NCBI RefSeq assembly: GCF_012767755.2
Contig: NZ_AP023189.1
Location: forward strand, 2,353,501 to 2,417,500
Length of the DNA: 64,000 nucleotides
Source: Pseudomonas tohonis
GTDB lineage: Bacteria; Pseudomonadota; Gammaproteobacteria; Pseudomonadales; Pseudomonadaceae
Reading direction: 5' to 3'
Both the position numbers and the translations under genes were made by a program. The first letter of the stretch is position 1; every line of letters begins with the position of its first letter. This document shows, one piece after another, positions 1 to 9,305 of the stretch. The notes under the pieces were generated by a model. The model did no database searches and had not been told where the DNA came from. It saw only the letters and a program-made list of their open reading frames with translations.

Positions 1-335
1 ATGACCGATTTGGGATTTTCTAGGGCCTTGAAGTGGATGGGGGCAGCCATCAGGGCGCGGACGAAATCCAAGGCGCGTCTCTGCCGGCCGTCAGCGATCT
101 TTGCGGCAAAGTACCGGGCACCAGACGTGGCAAGATCGGTGCAAGGTGGATGTGCAATCAGTAGATCCCAGCCCCAGTCCAGTAATCCCAAGACGTCGCC
201 TTGGAAGTGCTCCCCAGGTTGCTCGGTGGGCAAGAGGTCACAGCTGACAGCGTAAAAGCCGATGCGAGTCAACGCGTCGCGGACCCGGCCGGAGAATTCG
301 CAGGCAACCAAGGCGGTGGGAAAATGTTTACGCAT
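1..335 (-). CDS. Phage-type DNA (cytosine) methyltransferase-like protein, N-terminal part (runs off the window)
   Basis: The minus strand is open from an ATG at 335 to the window edge (111 codons), so the C-terminus is missing. Residues 11-22 (ACEFSGRVRDAL) resemble the SAM-binding motif I of small phage and prophage cytosine-methyltransferase-like proteins. Residues 62-65 are HPPC, the PPC catalytic loop, followed by TDLATSG as in that group. A GGAGGGT Shine-Dalgarno lies 6 bases before the ATG and fixes the start. The family is usually found in prophages, where it is thought to modify DNA against host restriction. Motif matches are by eye; the catalytic role is inferred from the family. 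Confidence 0.7.
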   Translation of the reverse strand, partial: MRKHFPTALVACEFSGRVRDALTRIGFYAVSCDLLPTEQPGEHFQGDVLGLLDWGWDLLIAHPPCTDLATSGARYFAAKIADGRQRRALDFVRALMAAPIHFKALENPKSV

Positions 336-341
336 GAGTTA

Positions 342-360
342 ACCCTCCAGCTCGGAGGGT
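342..360 (-). promoter_or_regulatory. Hairpin that includes the Shine-Dalgarno of the methyltransferase gene
   Basis: ACCCTCC (342-348) and GGAGGGT (354-360) are perfect complements around a 5-base loop. In the leftward mRNA the 3' arm is the Shine-Dalgarno of the gene starting at 335, so the hairpin could mask the ribosome site. A second imperfect GGAGG/CCTCC dyad lies at 414-430. Confidence 0.5.
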
Positions 361-516
361 GTGTGCGGCCGCCTGTTGCTGTCGTAGACCGTACGTCAGT
401 ACTGATGCGGTTAGGAGGGGTATCTCCTCCAGTGATTTTGTGACGGTGAATCTCACTTTTCCAGACTCTTCCATGCGAACCCCCTATAATCGCGGGCATC
501 TACCCAATTTTACTGG

Positions 517-580
517 GTGGAATATTTCCACAGGGCTTGTTGAATAATACCACTTACTGTGGCTTGTGGAATAATTCAAC
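517..580. promoter_or_regulatory. Three operator-like 15-bp palindromes upstream of the Cro-like gene
   Basis: GTGGAATATTTCCAC (517-531), GTTGAATAATACCAC (539-553) and GTGGAATAATTCAAC (566-580) are variants of one 15-bp dyad. Copies two and three match copy one at 12 and 13 of 15 positions. Centres are 22 and 27 bp apart. The arrangement resembles phage OR/OL operator sets and sits between the leftward methyltransferase and the rightward Cro-like gene. A TATAAT at 485-490 could be a rightward -10 box. Confidence 0.6.
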
Positions 581-598
581 GATCATTTTTAGATCAAT

Positions 599-871
599 AT
601 GGAATCAACGCAGGAAAGAGTGAGATATTTTATGTCCAAGTTGGGGCACCGCGAGGTAAGCCTTGCTACTGGCATAAAGGAAGAGCGGTGTAAAACCATT
701 CGCTATGATAAGAGAGCAAATCTCCGAACAAATGAGTTAGATCTCATTGCCGAACACTACCCCAAGTATTCTCTTTGGTTGCGCACGGGCAGAGTTGACC
801 CAAGTAATGGGGAAGTTAGCCCTGAGTACGATGATGCAAATAGAGAAATGGTCGAACGAGGTGAGGAATAG
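599..871 (+). CDS. Small Cro-like phage DNA-binding protein
   Basis: A 90-residue protein with a short N-terminal helix-turn-helix-like segment (about residues 8-45). It continues into LIAEHYPKYSLWLRTGR and then PSNGEVSPEY, a pattern common in Cro/CI-type regulators of Pseudomonas prophages in which a hydrophobic helix is followed by W-L-x-T-G. There is no good Shine-Dalgarno before the ATG, but the next in-frame ATG (codon 12, 632) would remove the start of the HTH. It probably binds the three palindromes just upstream and controls itself and the divergent methyltransferase. The assignment is by pattern only. The AT-rich stretch after it (872-1122) shows no gene. Confidence 0.55.
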   Translation: MESTQERVRYFMSKLGHREVSLATGIKEERCKTIRYDKRANLRTNELDLIAEHYPKYSLWLRTGRVDPSNGEVSPEYDDANREMVERGEE

Positions 872-1101
872 AGGTAACTCTGTTGGTCGCTATACGTCAC
901 TTCCCCGAAAGGTGTTCACTAGATCGAGGTAGGCAGAAGCAGGTTCCAGTCCGGGGCGACTTGAAATAAGATGATTAACTGCCACTTGATTTTCACTGAT
1001 TTATATTCGTAGGATGTAAGTAATCCATGCTGATAATGGATTTTTGCTCGGTGTATCTTGGTTGTATAAATACCACTAAGCAATTTTCAATCTGCAATAT
1101 A

Positions 1102-1120
1102 GTCTATTCAAAAAATAGAC
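1102..1120 (-). terminator. Possible hairpin terminator at the end of the restriction operon
   Basis: GTCTATT (1102-1108) pairs perfectly with AATAGAC (1114-1120) around CAAAA, directly after the stop codon of the last operon gene. No clear T-run follows in the leftward direction, so efficiency is uncertain. Confidence 0.35.
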
Positions 1121-1122
1121 GT

Positions 1123-1902
1123 TCAGTTTTTGCTATTTTCCCAAGCCGCCGTAGCAATATCAAAGATTTGGGAAATGACTCGTTTTAGTTCTTCAGGCGA
1201 GAGATATGCAAGGTCAATAATCTGATTTTTTACCCTAATAACTTTTGTGGCCGAGCGCATGATGTCTTCCATTGGGCCGCGTCCAACCTTTTCTGCTGTT
1301 CTGAGCCAGCACTCTGCTACTGCGTTGGCCAGCGGGGGATTGCCGCCAATTGATGCACGCTCGAATATCTGAACCATCGCATCTTCAGTGAGCTGCTTGA
1401 CGAGCTCCCAGCGCTCAGGGGCTTCATCGCCTCGGTCCAAGATTGTTCCCCTTACCCAGAGTCTCTGGAAAGCGTTACGAACACCTCCCGCAAAGCGGGC
1501 CACCCGTTCACGGGAGTTATCTGCAAAGCGCCATGCCACAACGTCTGGTGCGAGAACTGTCGCCATGAATGCCCAGACATCGTCGCGAAGGGCTTCGCCA
1601 GACTTTAGCTCTTTCTTCTGCGCGAGATAGATCGCTGCCTCCTGATCAAACTGCGATCTGGCTGATTGCGAGTTGGTGTTGGGGAAGCCGGATCTCTGGG
1701 CGATTCGTCTCAGCTCTACCGCTACGTCGACCGCAACTGCATCAGCTCTGGCGCCACCGCTCGGGGCGATGGATTTCAGCGATGCATACTCACTGAGCAG
1801 GTCTATTCCAGTCTTACCGCCGGGAGGTACTTCCTTGAGACGTTCAAGGATGGTGGTGATGCCGTGAGCCTTCAGGCGTGGCAGGAGAGAAACTCGCGTC
1901 AT
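1123..1902 (-). CDS. Uncharacterised protein, last gene of the MORC/Z1 restriction operon
   Basis: I do not recognise a named family in this 259-residue protein. It looks largely alpha-helical, without signal peptide or membrane segments. Residues about 5-50 (LLPRLKAHGITTILERLKEV onward) look like a small helical head. The middle (about 105-150) is rich in W, F and R (DDVWAFMA, VVAWRFAD, AFQRLWVRG). The ATG overlaps the stop of the upstream gene by 4 bp (ATGA), so the two are probably translationally coupled and made with the ATPase. Its position suggests an accessory or specificity role in the restriction system; that is inference from context. Confidence 0.6.
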   Translation of the reverse strand: MTRVSLLPRLKAHGITTILERLKEVPPGGKTGIDLLSEYASLKSIAPSGGARADAVAVDVAVELRRIAQRSGFPNTNSQSARSQFDQEAAIYLAQKKELKSGEALRDDVWAFMATVLAPDVVAWRFADNSRERVARFAGGVRNAFQRLWVRGTILDRGDEAPERWELVKQLTEDAMVQIFERASIGGNPPLANAVAECWLRTAEKVGRGPMEDIMRSATKVIRVKNQIIDLAYLSPEELKRVISQIFDIATAAWENSKN

Positions 1903-2804
1903 TCCATTTCTCCAAAGTCAGCAATGGCCAAGATCGAGGCCCTGAACTTGCCAGGCTTGTAGGTGTGCATTTGACGAATGCTGTCGAGGCTTTGGCCGGA
2001 GAAGGCCATTTCCATCCAGACTCTGGCCTGATAGCCAATCGAGCCTTCCTCATACTGGGCAAGCTCTGCTTCATCTTCGCTTGCTAGTGCGGCCTCGATC
2101 ATCTGCGTCATCACATCGGCGACCATGACCTGGAGCGTCAGAGGATCTCCCTCTACGAACCTTTCGGTTATGTGCTCGTTGTCCGAGTTGATGTAGAGCC
2201 TGACGTTACCGCTGAAGTCAGCATCAAGGGTTGTCGGATTCCATTCCACAAGCCAAGGGGCGTGTTGCTCCGGCCTGCCTTTGAAGCTGTCGGAGAAGCT
2301 TGCAAGTTCTATGGGGAATCTTGAGTCGCCACCGTCTTCGATGAGGATGTTTTTCTGGCTCTGCCAGAGACGGGCTCCTCGCTGTTTCGGCGAAAGTGCG
2401 TTCCCGGCATCGGTGGGAGACTCTAGGAGAATTCGAAGGCTCAGCTGAAGTTGCCCTGAAAGCGTTCTGCCGGGTACGACCGCGTCAACCTCCACGGAGG
2501 TGTTGTCCGCGTCAATGATCGTGGTTTGAAGGCGATCGAGTCGGCGTGGCAGGGTTCCGGCTCCGGTCCCCGTAGCCATCACCACCGCAAGCCTGAGGGT
2601 TCCGGGATCGATCTCCAGCATTTCTGCAGCTCTCGGGAAATCAATCGCGATATGGGCATTTACCTGAATGTCCTGTTCGTAGTCCCAGTTTTCCAAGATG
2701 TCCGAAGCAGGAGAGAGCGGCTCATTCGGTGGACCAATCACCCAGCCGCTGAAGTTCACCACTTCGTTCGAGAGTGCTAGAAAGGGGAGGGCGATCCGGC
2801 TCAT
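1899..2804 (-). CDS. Uncharacterised protein encoded beside the GHKL ATPase
   Basis: A 301-residue soluble protein of unknown family. The first 200 residues alternate short hydrophobic strands, suggesting a beta-rich fold (IALPFLALSNEVVNFSG; VDAVVPGRTLSGQLQLSLRILL). The C-terminal 70 residues are helical and acidic (EAALASEDEAELAQYEEG). It overlaps the ATPase gene and the following gene by 4 bp each, so it is an integral member of the operon. Possible roles are a target-recognition or scaffold subunit for the ATPase-nuclease complex. There is no motif evidence for catalysis. Confidence 0.6.
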   Translation of the reverse strand: MSRIALPFLALSNEVVNFSGWVIGPPNEPLSPASDILENWDYEQDIQVNAHIAIDFPRAAEMLEIDPGTLRLAVVMATGTGAGTLPRRLDRLQTTIIDADNTSVEVDAVVPGRTLSGQLQLSLRILLESPTDAGNALSPKQRGARLWQSQKNILIEDGGDSRFPIELASFSDSFKGRPEQHAPWLVEWNPTTLDADFSGNVRLYINSDNEHITERFVEGDPLTLQVMVADVMTQMIEAALASEDEAELAQYEEGSIGYQARVWMEMAFSGQSLDSIRQMHTYKPGKFRASILAIADFGEME

Positions 2805-4651
2805 TGGTTATCCCTGCTCAAGAATTGCAGGCGAACGCCAACGGCAGCTTCTGGTGGACTGAGGACGGAAACTCTGACAATGCCGCTCTGTATCCCCACT
2901 ATGAGAGTCGAGTCATTGATTGTTTTGCCTGTTTCTATGAGTGACATCTCGATGACTCTTGTTTCGTAGCCCGAAGGAAGATCTCCTGCGTCGGCTTTAG
3001 CTCCATCGGCAATCAGATGGGGTTCAGCAAAAAGCTCAAGCGAATCATTGCCTTCATCATTCTGAAGGTCTGCTTCGAACACGGCACAGCGTTGGCCCTG
3101 CTCGTCGATTTTCAAGCGAATGAAGCGTGCAGGAGAGATGAAGAGTTCGTTTCTCCTGGATGGGCTTCGCGGTGCTGGTTTTGGCTTGCCTGGTCCCTTC
3201 CCTGAAACGGAGTCAAGCAAGCGGCCGAGGCGGGTGGCTGTGCTTGCGAGGGATGGGCCGCGTTCGCCCGCGTTGGCGTTGGGTTGCAACACCGGGGTTG
3301 CGTAAGTGCTTGCGATTGATTCGATGCGCTTGAGTGCAACTCGGACATACGTTTTTGCATTGCGGTCAGGCAGATTGTCCGGGATCCAGTCGTCATGAGC
3401 TGGTGGTTCGGACAGCGCGAAGGCTGACTCCACGTCATTTTCATCCGAGCAGATAAAGACGCCGGCCCATTCGAACCGTGAGTCAGGATAGGGGTTGCCC
3501 TCTACATACTTCACGATCAGCTCGACAGGGCGCATTAGCGCTATATGTCTGGCCTGCTTTGGTATGACAGAAAGCTTGTCCAACGCAGCTCCAGAACGGG
3601 CAGCGCAGAGCCCCTTCGCAATAACTAACTTCCCGAGATTCTTCTTGGGGCGTTCACTCCTGATGATCTCTACATCGCGATCTTCGCGATAAGCCGCCAT
3701 GGCTGCTGCAAAGCGATCAAACGGGGGGAACTCTTCTGGAATTGGCAATGGCACTTCATTACCTTCGATTTCCACTCGAATGTTGAGCTTCTTTGCTTCA
3801 GGAGTAGAAGCAGTGAGTCTGGGCCAGAAGTTCCACAGGATGATCTCCTGAATGTAATGATCGACAGGCCGTGCCTCGTCACCTTCCTCAAGATGGGGTG
3901 CGAGAATCATGATCGAGGTTCCGGTATTGTTGATGTCCCGCTCTGGCATTCCCAGTGATGCTGCTGTGGTGGCGGCTGACTCTTCCGTCAACGGGTCAAT
4001 ACCGCCTTCTCCGTCGCTCACTCCCCACCAGTGCCGTCCAGTGAAGCGCTTGCGCCTACCATCGCCGGCGTCTCCATCGAAAGCAGAACCCAGGTGGCAG
4101 CCCATGAATCTGCGTATTGGCTGACCCTCGCAGGTGGTCTGGCTGTCGACTAGGATGGTTGAGCAGGCGCTCATCGCGTACAGCGAGGTTTTGCCGTAAC
4201 CGTAAGTGCCGCCGCCGTGATGCGTATCGCGAGCGACCCCCACGTTTCGCAGGAAGTTGACGAAGTCGAGGGACTCTTCACCGTCCGATGCCACATCTCC
4301 CGAGGTCGGACCGCCAAGCCCCGTGGAATTGAAGTCGCAGATCTCCAAGACCTTGAGGTTCTGCTTGTTGATTGCTGCGACTATGTCCTCACGGGTCTGA
4401 TCGTCTTGAGGAAGATCACCTAGCACCCGGTCTTTGAGTGCGCTGCACTGTTCGGCTGTCAGCGTTCTCAAGCGAATCTGCAGGGAGGGGCCGTGTCCCA
4501 TTCGAGCAGCATCAATGCTGTTCTGAATGGACTCTCGGAGGACGGTCTGAAGCAGATCTTGGGCAGGGCTCCCTAGGAGCCGCTTGAACCCGTCTGCAGC
4601 TATGTTTCCTGTCTTGGCGAACGGTTCGCTGAAAAGTTCCAGTCGTGTCAT
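2801..4651 (-). CDS. GHKL-type ATPase related to MutL/MORC (paraMORC), restriction-system component
   Basis: A 616-residue protein with the Bergerat ATP fold at its N-terminus: N-box E40-x3-N44 (RESIQNSIDAAR), G1 motif D106-x-N108-x-T-G (CDFNSTGLGG) and G2 lid GGGTYGYGK at 146-154. The remaining 400 residues lack recognisable motifs and probably hold the transducer and a dimerisation region. In the MutL/MORC-associated restriction systems described by Iyer, Abhiman and Aravind, such ATPases sit with a Z1 helicase, a PD-(D/E)XK nuclease and a DNA methylase, exactly as here. It is expected to act as an ATP-driven DNA clamp or loop-forming subunit. Four-base overlaps with both neighbours indicate coupling. 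Confidence 0.8.
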   Translation of the reverse strand: MTRLELFSEPFAKTGNIAADGFKRLLGSPAQDLLQTVLRESIQNSIDAARMGHGPSLQIRLRTLTAEQCSALKDRVLGDLPQDDQTREDIVAAINKQNLKVLEICDFNSTGLGGPTSGDVASDGEESLDFVNFLRNVGVARDTHHGGGTYGYGKTSLYAMSACSTILVDSQTTCEGQPIRRFMGCHLGSAFDGDAGDGRRKRFTGRHWWGVSDGEGGIDPLTEESAATTAASLGMPERDINNTGTSIMILAPHLEEGDEARPVDHYIQEIILWNFWPRLTASTPEAKKLNIRVEIEGNEVPLPIPEEFPPFDRFAAAMAAYREDRDVEIIRSERPKKNLGKLVIAKGLCAARSGAALDKLSVIPKQARHIALMRPVELIVKYVEGNPYPDSRFEWAGVFICSDENDVESAFALSEPPAHDDWIPDNLPDRNAKTYVRVALKRIESIASTYATPVLQPNANAGERGPSLASTATRLGRLLDSVSGKGPGKPKPAPRSPSRRNELFISPARFIRLKIDEQGQRCAVFEADLQNDEGNDSLELFAEPHLIADGAKADAGDLPSGYETRVIEMSLIETGKTINDSTLIVGIQSGIVRVSVLSPPEAAVGVRLQFLSRDNQ

Positions 4652-5649
4652 CCAGCAATCCTTTTGAGTGCTGTCTCACTATCAAGGGGGGAGAGCTCGA
4701 AGGATTTCGAATGGCTGAGATCAACCCAGTATTCCAAGGCGAACACACCAGCTGGAATGGCCCCTGCCACGAAGCTGGAGCTGACAATCCGGGGAAAGCC
4801 ATCCGTAATAACGTAGAGCGTCGTTCCTTCTAGGGTGAAGGTGAGGCGATTCCACTCTGGCGAGTGCGGATCGGCACACTCCAGCGCTTCAAGCCCTTTT
4901 TTTATTGAGCCTTTATCGACACCGAGTTTGATGAGGTCGTCAAAGAGGACTCTCACGGAAAGGGGGCCTTTCTCTACTCGCTCCAGACGAATGTGGGCCA
5001 GGTGCAGGGTGCCTCCGGCAGGTGGGTCCAGTTGATCAATGCCGTGAATGGCCACTCTGGTCGCGTCGGAGCGGCCGGAGGTCTTCACCTCCAGTGCGTG
5101 GACGTCCCGTCGAAAGTCATGACGCAATTCGTGGGGGCCGGTCCAGACTTCTGCGGCAGCCGTGTTGTAGCTGGCCAGGCGTCTTAGAATTTCCAGTTCG
5201 CCGATTAGGCCTTGGATCTTGATGTCGGGGATCTCGTCACGAGACTGTTCCCTAAGAAGCTCCCTGAAGTCGTCAATGGCCTCGACCACGGCTTTGAGGG
5301 GAGCATGGCCTTCGGTAATCCGTCGCAGAATTTCCTCTGCTAGCTCAGCGAACACTAGGTCCAGAGAGCGATCTAGGGACATGATGTCGATGAACAATGC
5401 CCTTTTTCCGGCGACGTTGAAATTCGACGTCGTTACTTGGAGCTTCGAGGTGGACGAGAGGCTTTTTAGCGAGGCACTTACTGCAACAGGAATCAGAAGG
5501 CGCGGCTGCCCTTGGGGACCGATCGCGTATCGCGCCTTGCCGAAGCCTGTCGTTATGCCGGAGTCGATGCTGGGGACTTCGATTACTCCGTCACCAGCAC
5601 CGGTTGCGTTCAGCCTCTTCCAGCGTTCGATGGCACGTTTAGTCATCAA
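4648..5649 (-). CDS. PD-(D/E)XK-motif nuclease subunit of the restriction system
   Basis: A 333-residue protein with a restriction-endonuclease core. A helix GLIGELEIL carries E151; W169-T-G-P leads to HDF with D178; the strand LEVKT supplies E187 and K189. Together these give E-...-D-x(8)-E-x-K, the metal-binding signature of the superfamily. It overlaps the Z1 frame by 11 bp and the ATPase by 4 bp. The expected role is the DNA-cutting subunit, targeted by the Z1 helicase and GHKL ATPase to DNA lacking the cognate 5-methylcytosine. The annotation rests on the motif and the operon; specificity cannot be read from the sequence. Confidence 0.75.
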   Translation of the reverse strand: MMTKRAIERWKRLNATGAGDGVIEVPSIDSGITTGFGKARYAIGPQGQPRLLIPVAVSASLKSLSSTSKLQVTTSNFNVAGKRALFIDIMSLDRSLDLVFAELAEEILRRITEGHAPLKAVVEAIDDFRELLREQSRDEIPDIKIQGLIGELEILRRLASYNTAAAEVWTGPHELRHDFRRDVHALEVKTSGRSDATRVAIHGIDQLDPPAGGTLHLAHIRLERVEKGPLSVRVLFDDLIKLGVDKGSIKKGLEALECADPHSPEWNRLTFTLEGTTLYVITDGFPRIVSSSFVAGAIPAGVFALEYWVDLSHSKSFELSPLDSETALKRIAG

Positions 5650-8082
5650 GCGCCTCTGCTAGGGCCTCGGCGAGTGCTTCTTCTTCCGAACCAGCCTGCT
5701 CTGGGACTGGGGCGTCCAGTTCGACCGAGAAGTAGTCACCGGCCTGATCCTGGGTGCCTGGGAAGACAATGCCGATACCGATCAGATCGCCAACGGCATC
5801 GAGGTCGGCACGATTATCCGATTGTTTTTTCGACTTCCCATCGATTACATAAAGCAGCAGTAGAGGGATATTCGGGCGCCGCTCTTTGTATCCAGACCAG
5901 CCTTTATCATCTGAGGTGGTGGCACTGGAAGGGTCGGCGTCGATGAGGATGTCGCTCTTCGACATCAGAGCCTTGATGTCGGCATACCCTCTTTCGTTTC
6001 CAGGCAACTGAGAACGACGAGCTGCGTTTACTGTGCCAAGAACGCCCAGAGGCTTTGCAGAAATATTTTCCCCGCTCGGGGTGATGATGCCGACGTTCCA
6101 TTGTCGAAGGCTATCTGATGCTTGGTCGATATAACCGAGCAGGAGATCCTTCTTCAAGTCCATGTGGTGCTCGCTGATGTCATATGCGAGCAGGAATTTG
6201 CGAATCTCCTTGAGGGATACGTCTCGAACGAGCCAGCGCTTGCGCTTGTTTTGCTCCTCAATCACCCGTTCGCCCGAAATTTCATTAATGAAAGCGACGG
6301 CTGCATCCCAGTTTCCCGCGACTTTACTGTGGCTCTGATGGTCGAAGCGAATGGTCTGCACGTGGCGACCTTCGAAGCTGATGTTGCTGCGATAGGCGTG
6401 TCGCATCTTGGATGCTGCGGTGATTGCCATCCCTGGGATGGCACGGACCCGAACCGCGAATTCTTTCGGCGTCACATTGTCCTTCTGATAAGTGCTGATG
6501 TCTTCGCGGATCTCCTCCTCAATGCGAGCGAGCGCTCTGAAGTTCGAAGCCAATTCTGCAGTAGTCCAGAGACGGGGCAGATCTTCATAGCCCTGCCTGT
6601 AGCCGAACCAGCGGCCCATCTGCAGTAGTGTGTCGTACTGCATGGAAGTGCGCAGGAAGAAGGACACTGACAATCCTTCTAGGGTAAGGCCACGGGCCAG
6701 AACTGTGCCGCCGACGACGATGTAGACCTTCGGTTCTTTGGTGAAGTCCAGCCGTTCCAGACTCTCGCCATTCTCGACAGCAAACTCCAAGGCATCCAGT
6801 ACGCTACTAAGATGGGGAATCAGATCGTCTAATGAGTAAGCATCTTTGTATTCGAATGGAACCAGACTCGATTCTTCTTGGAGCAGCTGATTCATTTTGT
6901 TGTGCAGATCACCGGACTTGCTGATCAGTGCGTCTTGGTTCTCTTTGATCCAGCCTTCTAAAAGCTTGGCCATTCTGGTGTGCTGGATAATGTAAGGGGA
7001 GGTGTGGACAAGCATGGTCATATGCTTGTCTTGTTGGCCTCGAGCACGCCGGATCGCGCAGCTGAGCAAGAACCAGAGGGTGGCTTTCTCCAGTTCGTCG
7101 GTCATCTGAGGATGGAAGGTGTCCTTATCGCCTGCGCGAGCAGGACGCAACTTACCCAACTTCTCTGTCGGGACGTTGCGAATCATGTTCCTGCCGGCTT
7201 CTTCAGGAGATTCTGGATTGTCGGGGTTGTCCGGGCCGAAACCAAACACCTCGCGCGCGCCGAAGTACCCTTCTGTTCTGGGCAGTGCGGTGATGAAGTC
7301 TTCTGGGTAAAGATCGTCTAGGTCGTTCTGATTCAGTGGATATGGATCGATAAATACGTTGGCAAATGGAGTCGCCGTATAGCCCACGTATGAGACCGAC
7401 GGCAGTGCTTTGAGAATCTTGCGGATCTCGGCGTTGATCCGGGTCATATCGTAATCGTTGTCTGAAGAATTGACCGAGGCTTGGTCGCATTCATCATCAA
7501 TCAGCAACACCTTCAGCTGCCGGAGGATCGCTAGCGGTGTCTTCGGTTTGCCCTTGTCGTCCACGATCGTCTTACGGAATGTCTCCAGTCGCGACGTGAC
7601 CTTCTTCATCACAACGAGCTGTGCACGCCCCTCGACAGGCATGGTGAACGAGCCATTCATTGGGTAGGTGAAATCACCGTCATCTTTCTCGGTGGTGTAG
7701 AGCTGCCACAGCGGTCGATGGCGATTGACGATGTCGTTCTCTATGCGTCGCTGAGTTTGAGCGCGCAGCTTGTTCGTCACCCCGCCCAGTAAGACAATCA
7801 GGTTGTACCCAGCATCCACGGCCTTGGCGATCACAGCCGTCATGTTTGCCGTCTTACCGGACTGAACATACCCGACGACCAGGCCTCGATGGCGGAAGCT
7901 CTCGCTCTTGGGGTTGGCGAGCAGCGAGACTACCTCTGACGAGCTTTCGTCAATGGATGCAATGGCATCTTTATTCCAGCCCTTGCTGTTCGACAGATAG
8001 CCTTTTAGGGCCGGCCAATGAACATCCTTCATCGCCGGGCCCGTGAATCGCCCCGGCTTTTGTGGAGGCCGTTTCGTTTAAG

Positions 8083-8979
8083 TCAGGCCGCCATGGCCTG
8101 ACCTGCTTGTTGCTGGTGGAAGTTTGCCTCAGCCTCCGCAGGCGGGATATAGCCGATTGAGCTCAACAGGCGCTGGTGGTTGTACCAGTGCACCCATTTC
8201 AAGGTCGCCATCTCAACAGCCTCGCGGCTCTTCCACGACTGGCGGTAAATCAGCTCGGCCTTGTACAGCCCGTTGATAGTCTCAGCCAAGGCGTTGTCGT
8301 AGCTGTCGCCCTTGCTGCCAACCGAGGGTTCAATACCGGCCTCTGCCAGCCGCTCGGTGTAGCGGATCGAGACATACTGGCTGCCACGGTCGCTGTGATG
8401 GATCAGACCACCCGTGCAATGCGGCTGGCGGGCATACAGGGCTTGCTCCAGAGCATCCAGCACGAAGTCGGTCTTCATGCTGGTACTGACTCGCCAGCCA
8501 ACGATCCGCCGCGCAAACACGTCAATCACGAAGGCCACATACAGCCAGCCCTGCCAGGTCGACACGTACGTGAAGTCCGACACCCACAGCTGATTTGGAC
8601 GGTCGGCATGGAACTGGCGCTGCACACGATCCAGCGGACAGAGCGACTTGTCGCCGGCCACCGTTGTTCGCATGACCTGGCCGCGCCTGATGCCCTGTAA
8701 TCCAGCCCGACGCATCAACCGCTCCACCGTGCATCTGGCCACCTCGGTGCCTTCTCGCCGGAGCTGCTTCCAGACCTTCATCGCGCCATAACACTGCATG
8801 TTGGTGTCCCATACACGCTGGATTTCCAGGATCAATGCGTCATCGCGTCGAGCACGGCAGCAACGTAATGCCGGGTTGCGCTGCTGAGCCGCGTGCCTGC
8901 GGTAACCGGACGGGGCGATCTGCAAGACACGGCAGATCGACTCGACCCCGAGACGGTCACGATGCTGATCGACAAATGC
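8083..8979 (-). CDS. IS3-family transposase OrfB (DDE integrase domain)
   Basis: This is the catalytic part of the transposase, with an HTH_21-like N-terminal region followed by an rve integrase core. The triad is visible: D in WVSDFTYV, D in IHHSDRGSQY and E in NALAETINGLYKAE. The conserved sequence begins at AFVDQHRD just after the OrfA stop codon. The first possible start (a TTG at 8925) lies inside conserved sequence. OrfB is therefore probably made as an OrfAB fusion by -1 frameshifting, as is normal in this family. I did not find a classic A6G slippery heptamer in the overlap, so the exact slip site is open. Confidence 0.9.
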   Translation of the reverse strand, partial: AFVDQHRDRLGVESICRVLQIAPSGYRRHAAQQRNPALRCCRARRDDALILEIQRVWDTNMQCYGAMKVWKQLRREGTEVARCTVERLMRRAGLQGIRRGQVMRTTVAGDKSLCPLDRVQRQFHADRPNQLWVSDFTYVSTWQGWLYVAFVIDVFARRIVGWRVSTSMKTDFVLDALEQALYARQPHCTGGLIHHSDRGSQYVSIRYTERLAEAGIEPSVGSKGDSYDNALAETINGLYKAELIYRQSWKSREAVEMATLKWVHWYNHQRLLSSIGYIPPAEAEANFHQQQAGQAMAA

Positions 8980-8981
8980 CC

Positions 8982-9305
8982 TCAGGATTTGGTGCGGCGG
9001 TCGAGCTCCGCCTGGGCAAAATACGCACTGGCCAGGCGCAGAATCTCGTTGGCTTTGCGCAGCTCGCGGTTCTCGCGCTCCAGGGCCTTTATGCGCTCGC
9101 GCTCTTCGCTGGTCTGACCAGGGCGCTGACCGGCATCGGTCTGCTGGCGGCGAATCCAGCCATGCAGGGTTTGCGCTGCGCAGCCGATTTTCGGCGCAAT
9201 GGCCTCAATGGCCGCCCACTCGGAGGGGTAGTCGTTCAGGTGTTCCAGAACCATGCGCACAGCACGTTCACGGACTTCGGGGGAGTAGGTCGTAGTCTTT
9301 CTCAT
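8982..9305 (-). CDS. IS3-family transposase OrfA (HTH and leucine-zipper protein)
   Basis: A 107-residue protein. It has an N-terminal HTH ([14 protein letters not shown] ... [23 protein letters not shown]) that recognises the element ends. A coiled coil of leucine-zipper type follows ([20 protein letters not shown], then [17 protein letters not shown]), which multimerises with OrfB. The ATG at 9305 lies 50 bases inside the right end. Length and layout are typical of OrfA. Confidence 0.9.
   Translation of the reverse strand: MRKTTTYSPEVRERAVRMVLEHLNDYPSEWAAIEAIAPKIGCAAQTLHGWIRRQQTDAGQRPGQTSEERERIKALERENRELRKANEILRLASAYFAQAELDRRTKS

Noticed and set aside
72..76. Ala-Ala-Gly-like sequence in the adhesin N-terminus (about residues 72-76 of the protein at 40528) as a LapG cleavage site
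   Set aside because: The surrounding region is not similar to the LapA retention module and is simply Ala-rich; no LapG or LapD gene is in the window. (Coordinates here are residue numbers.)
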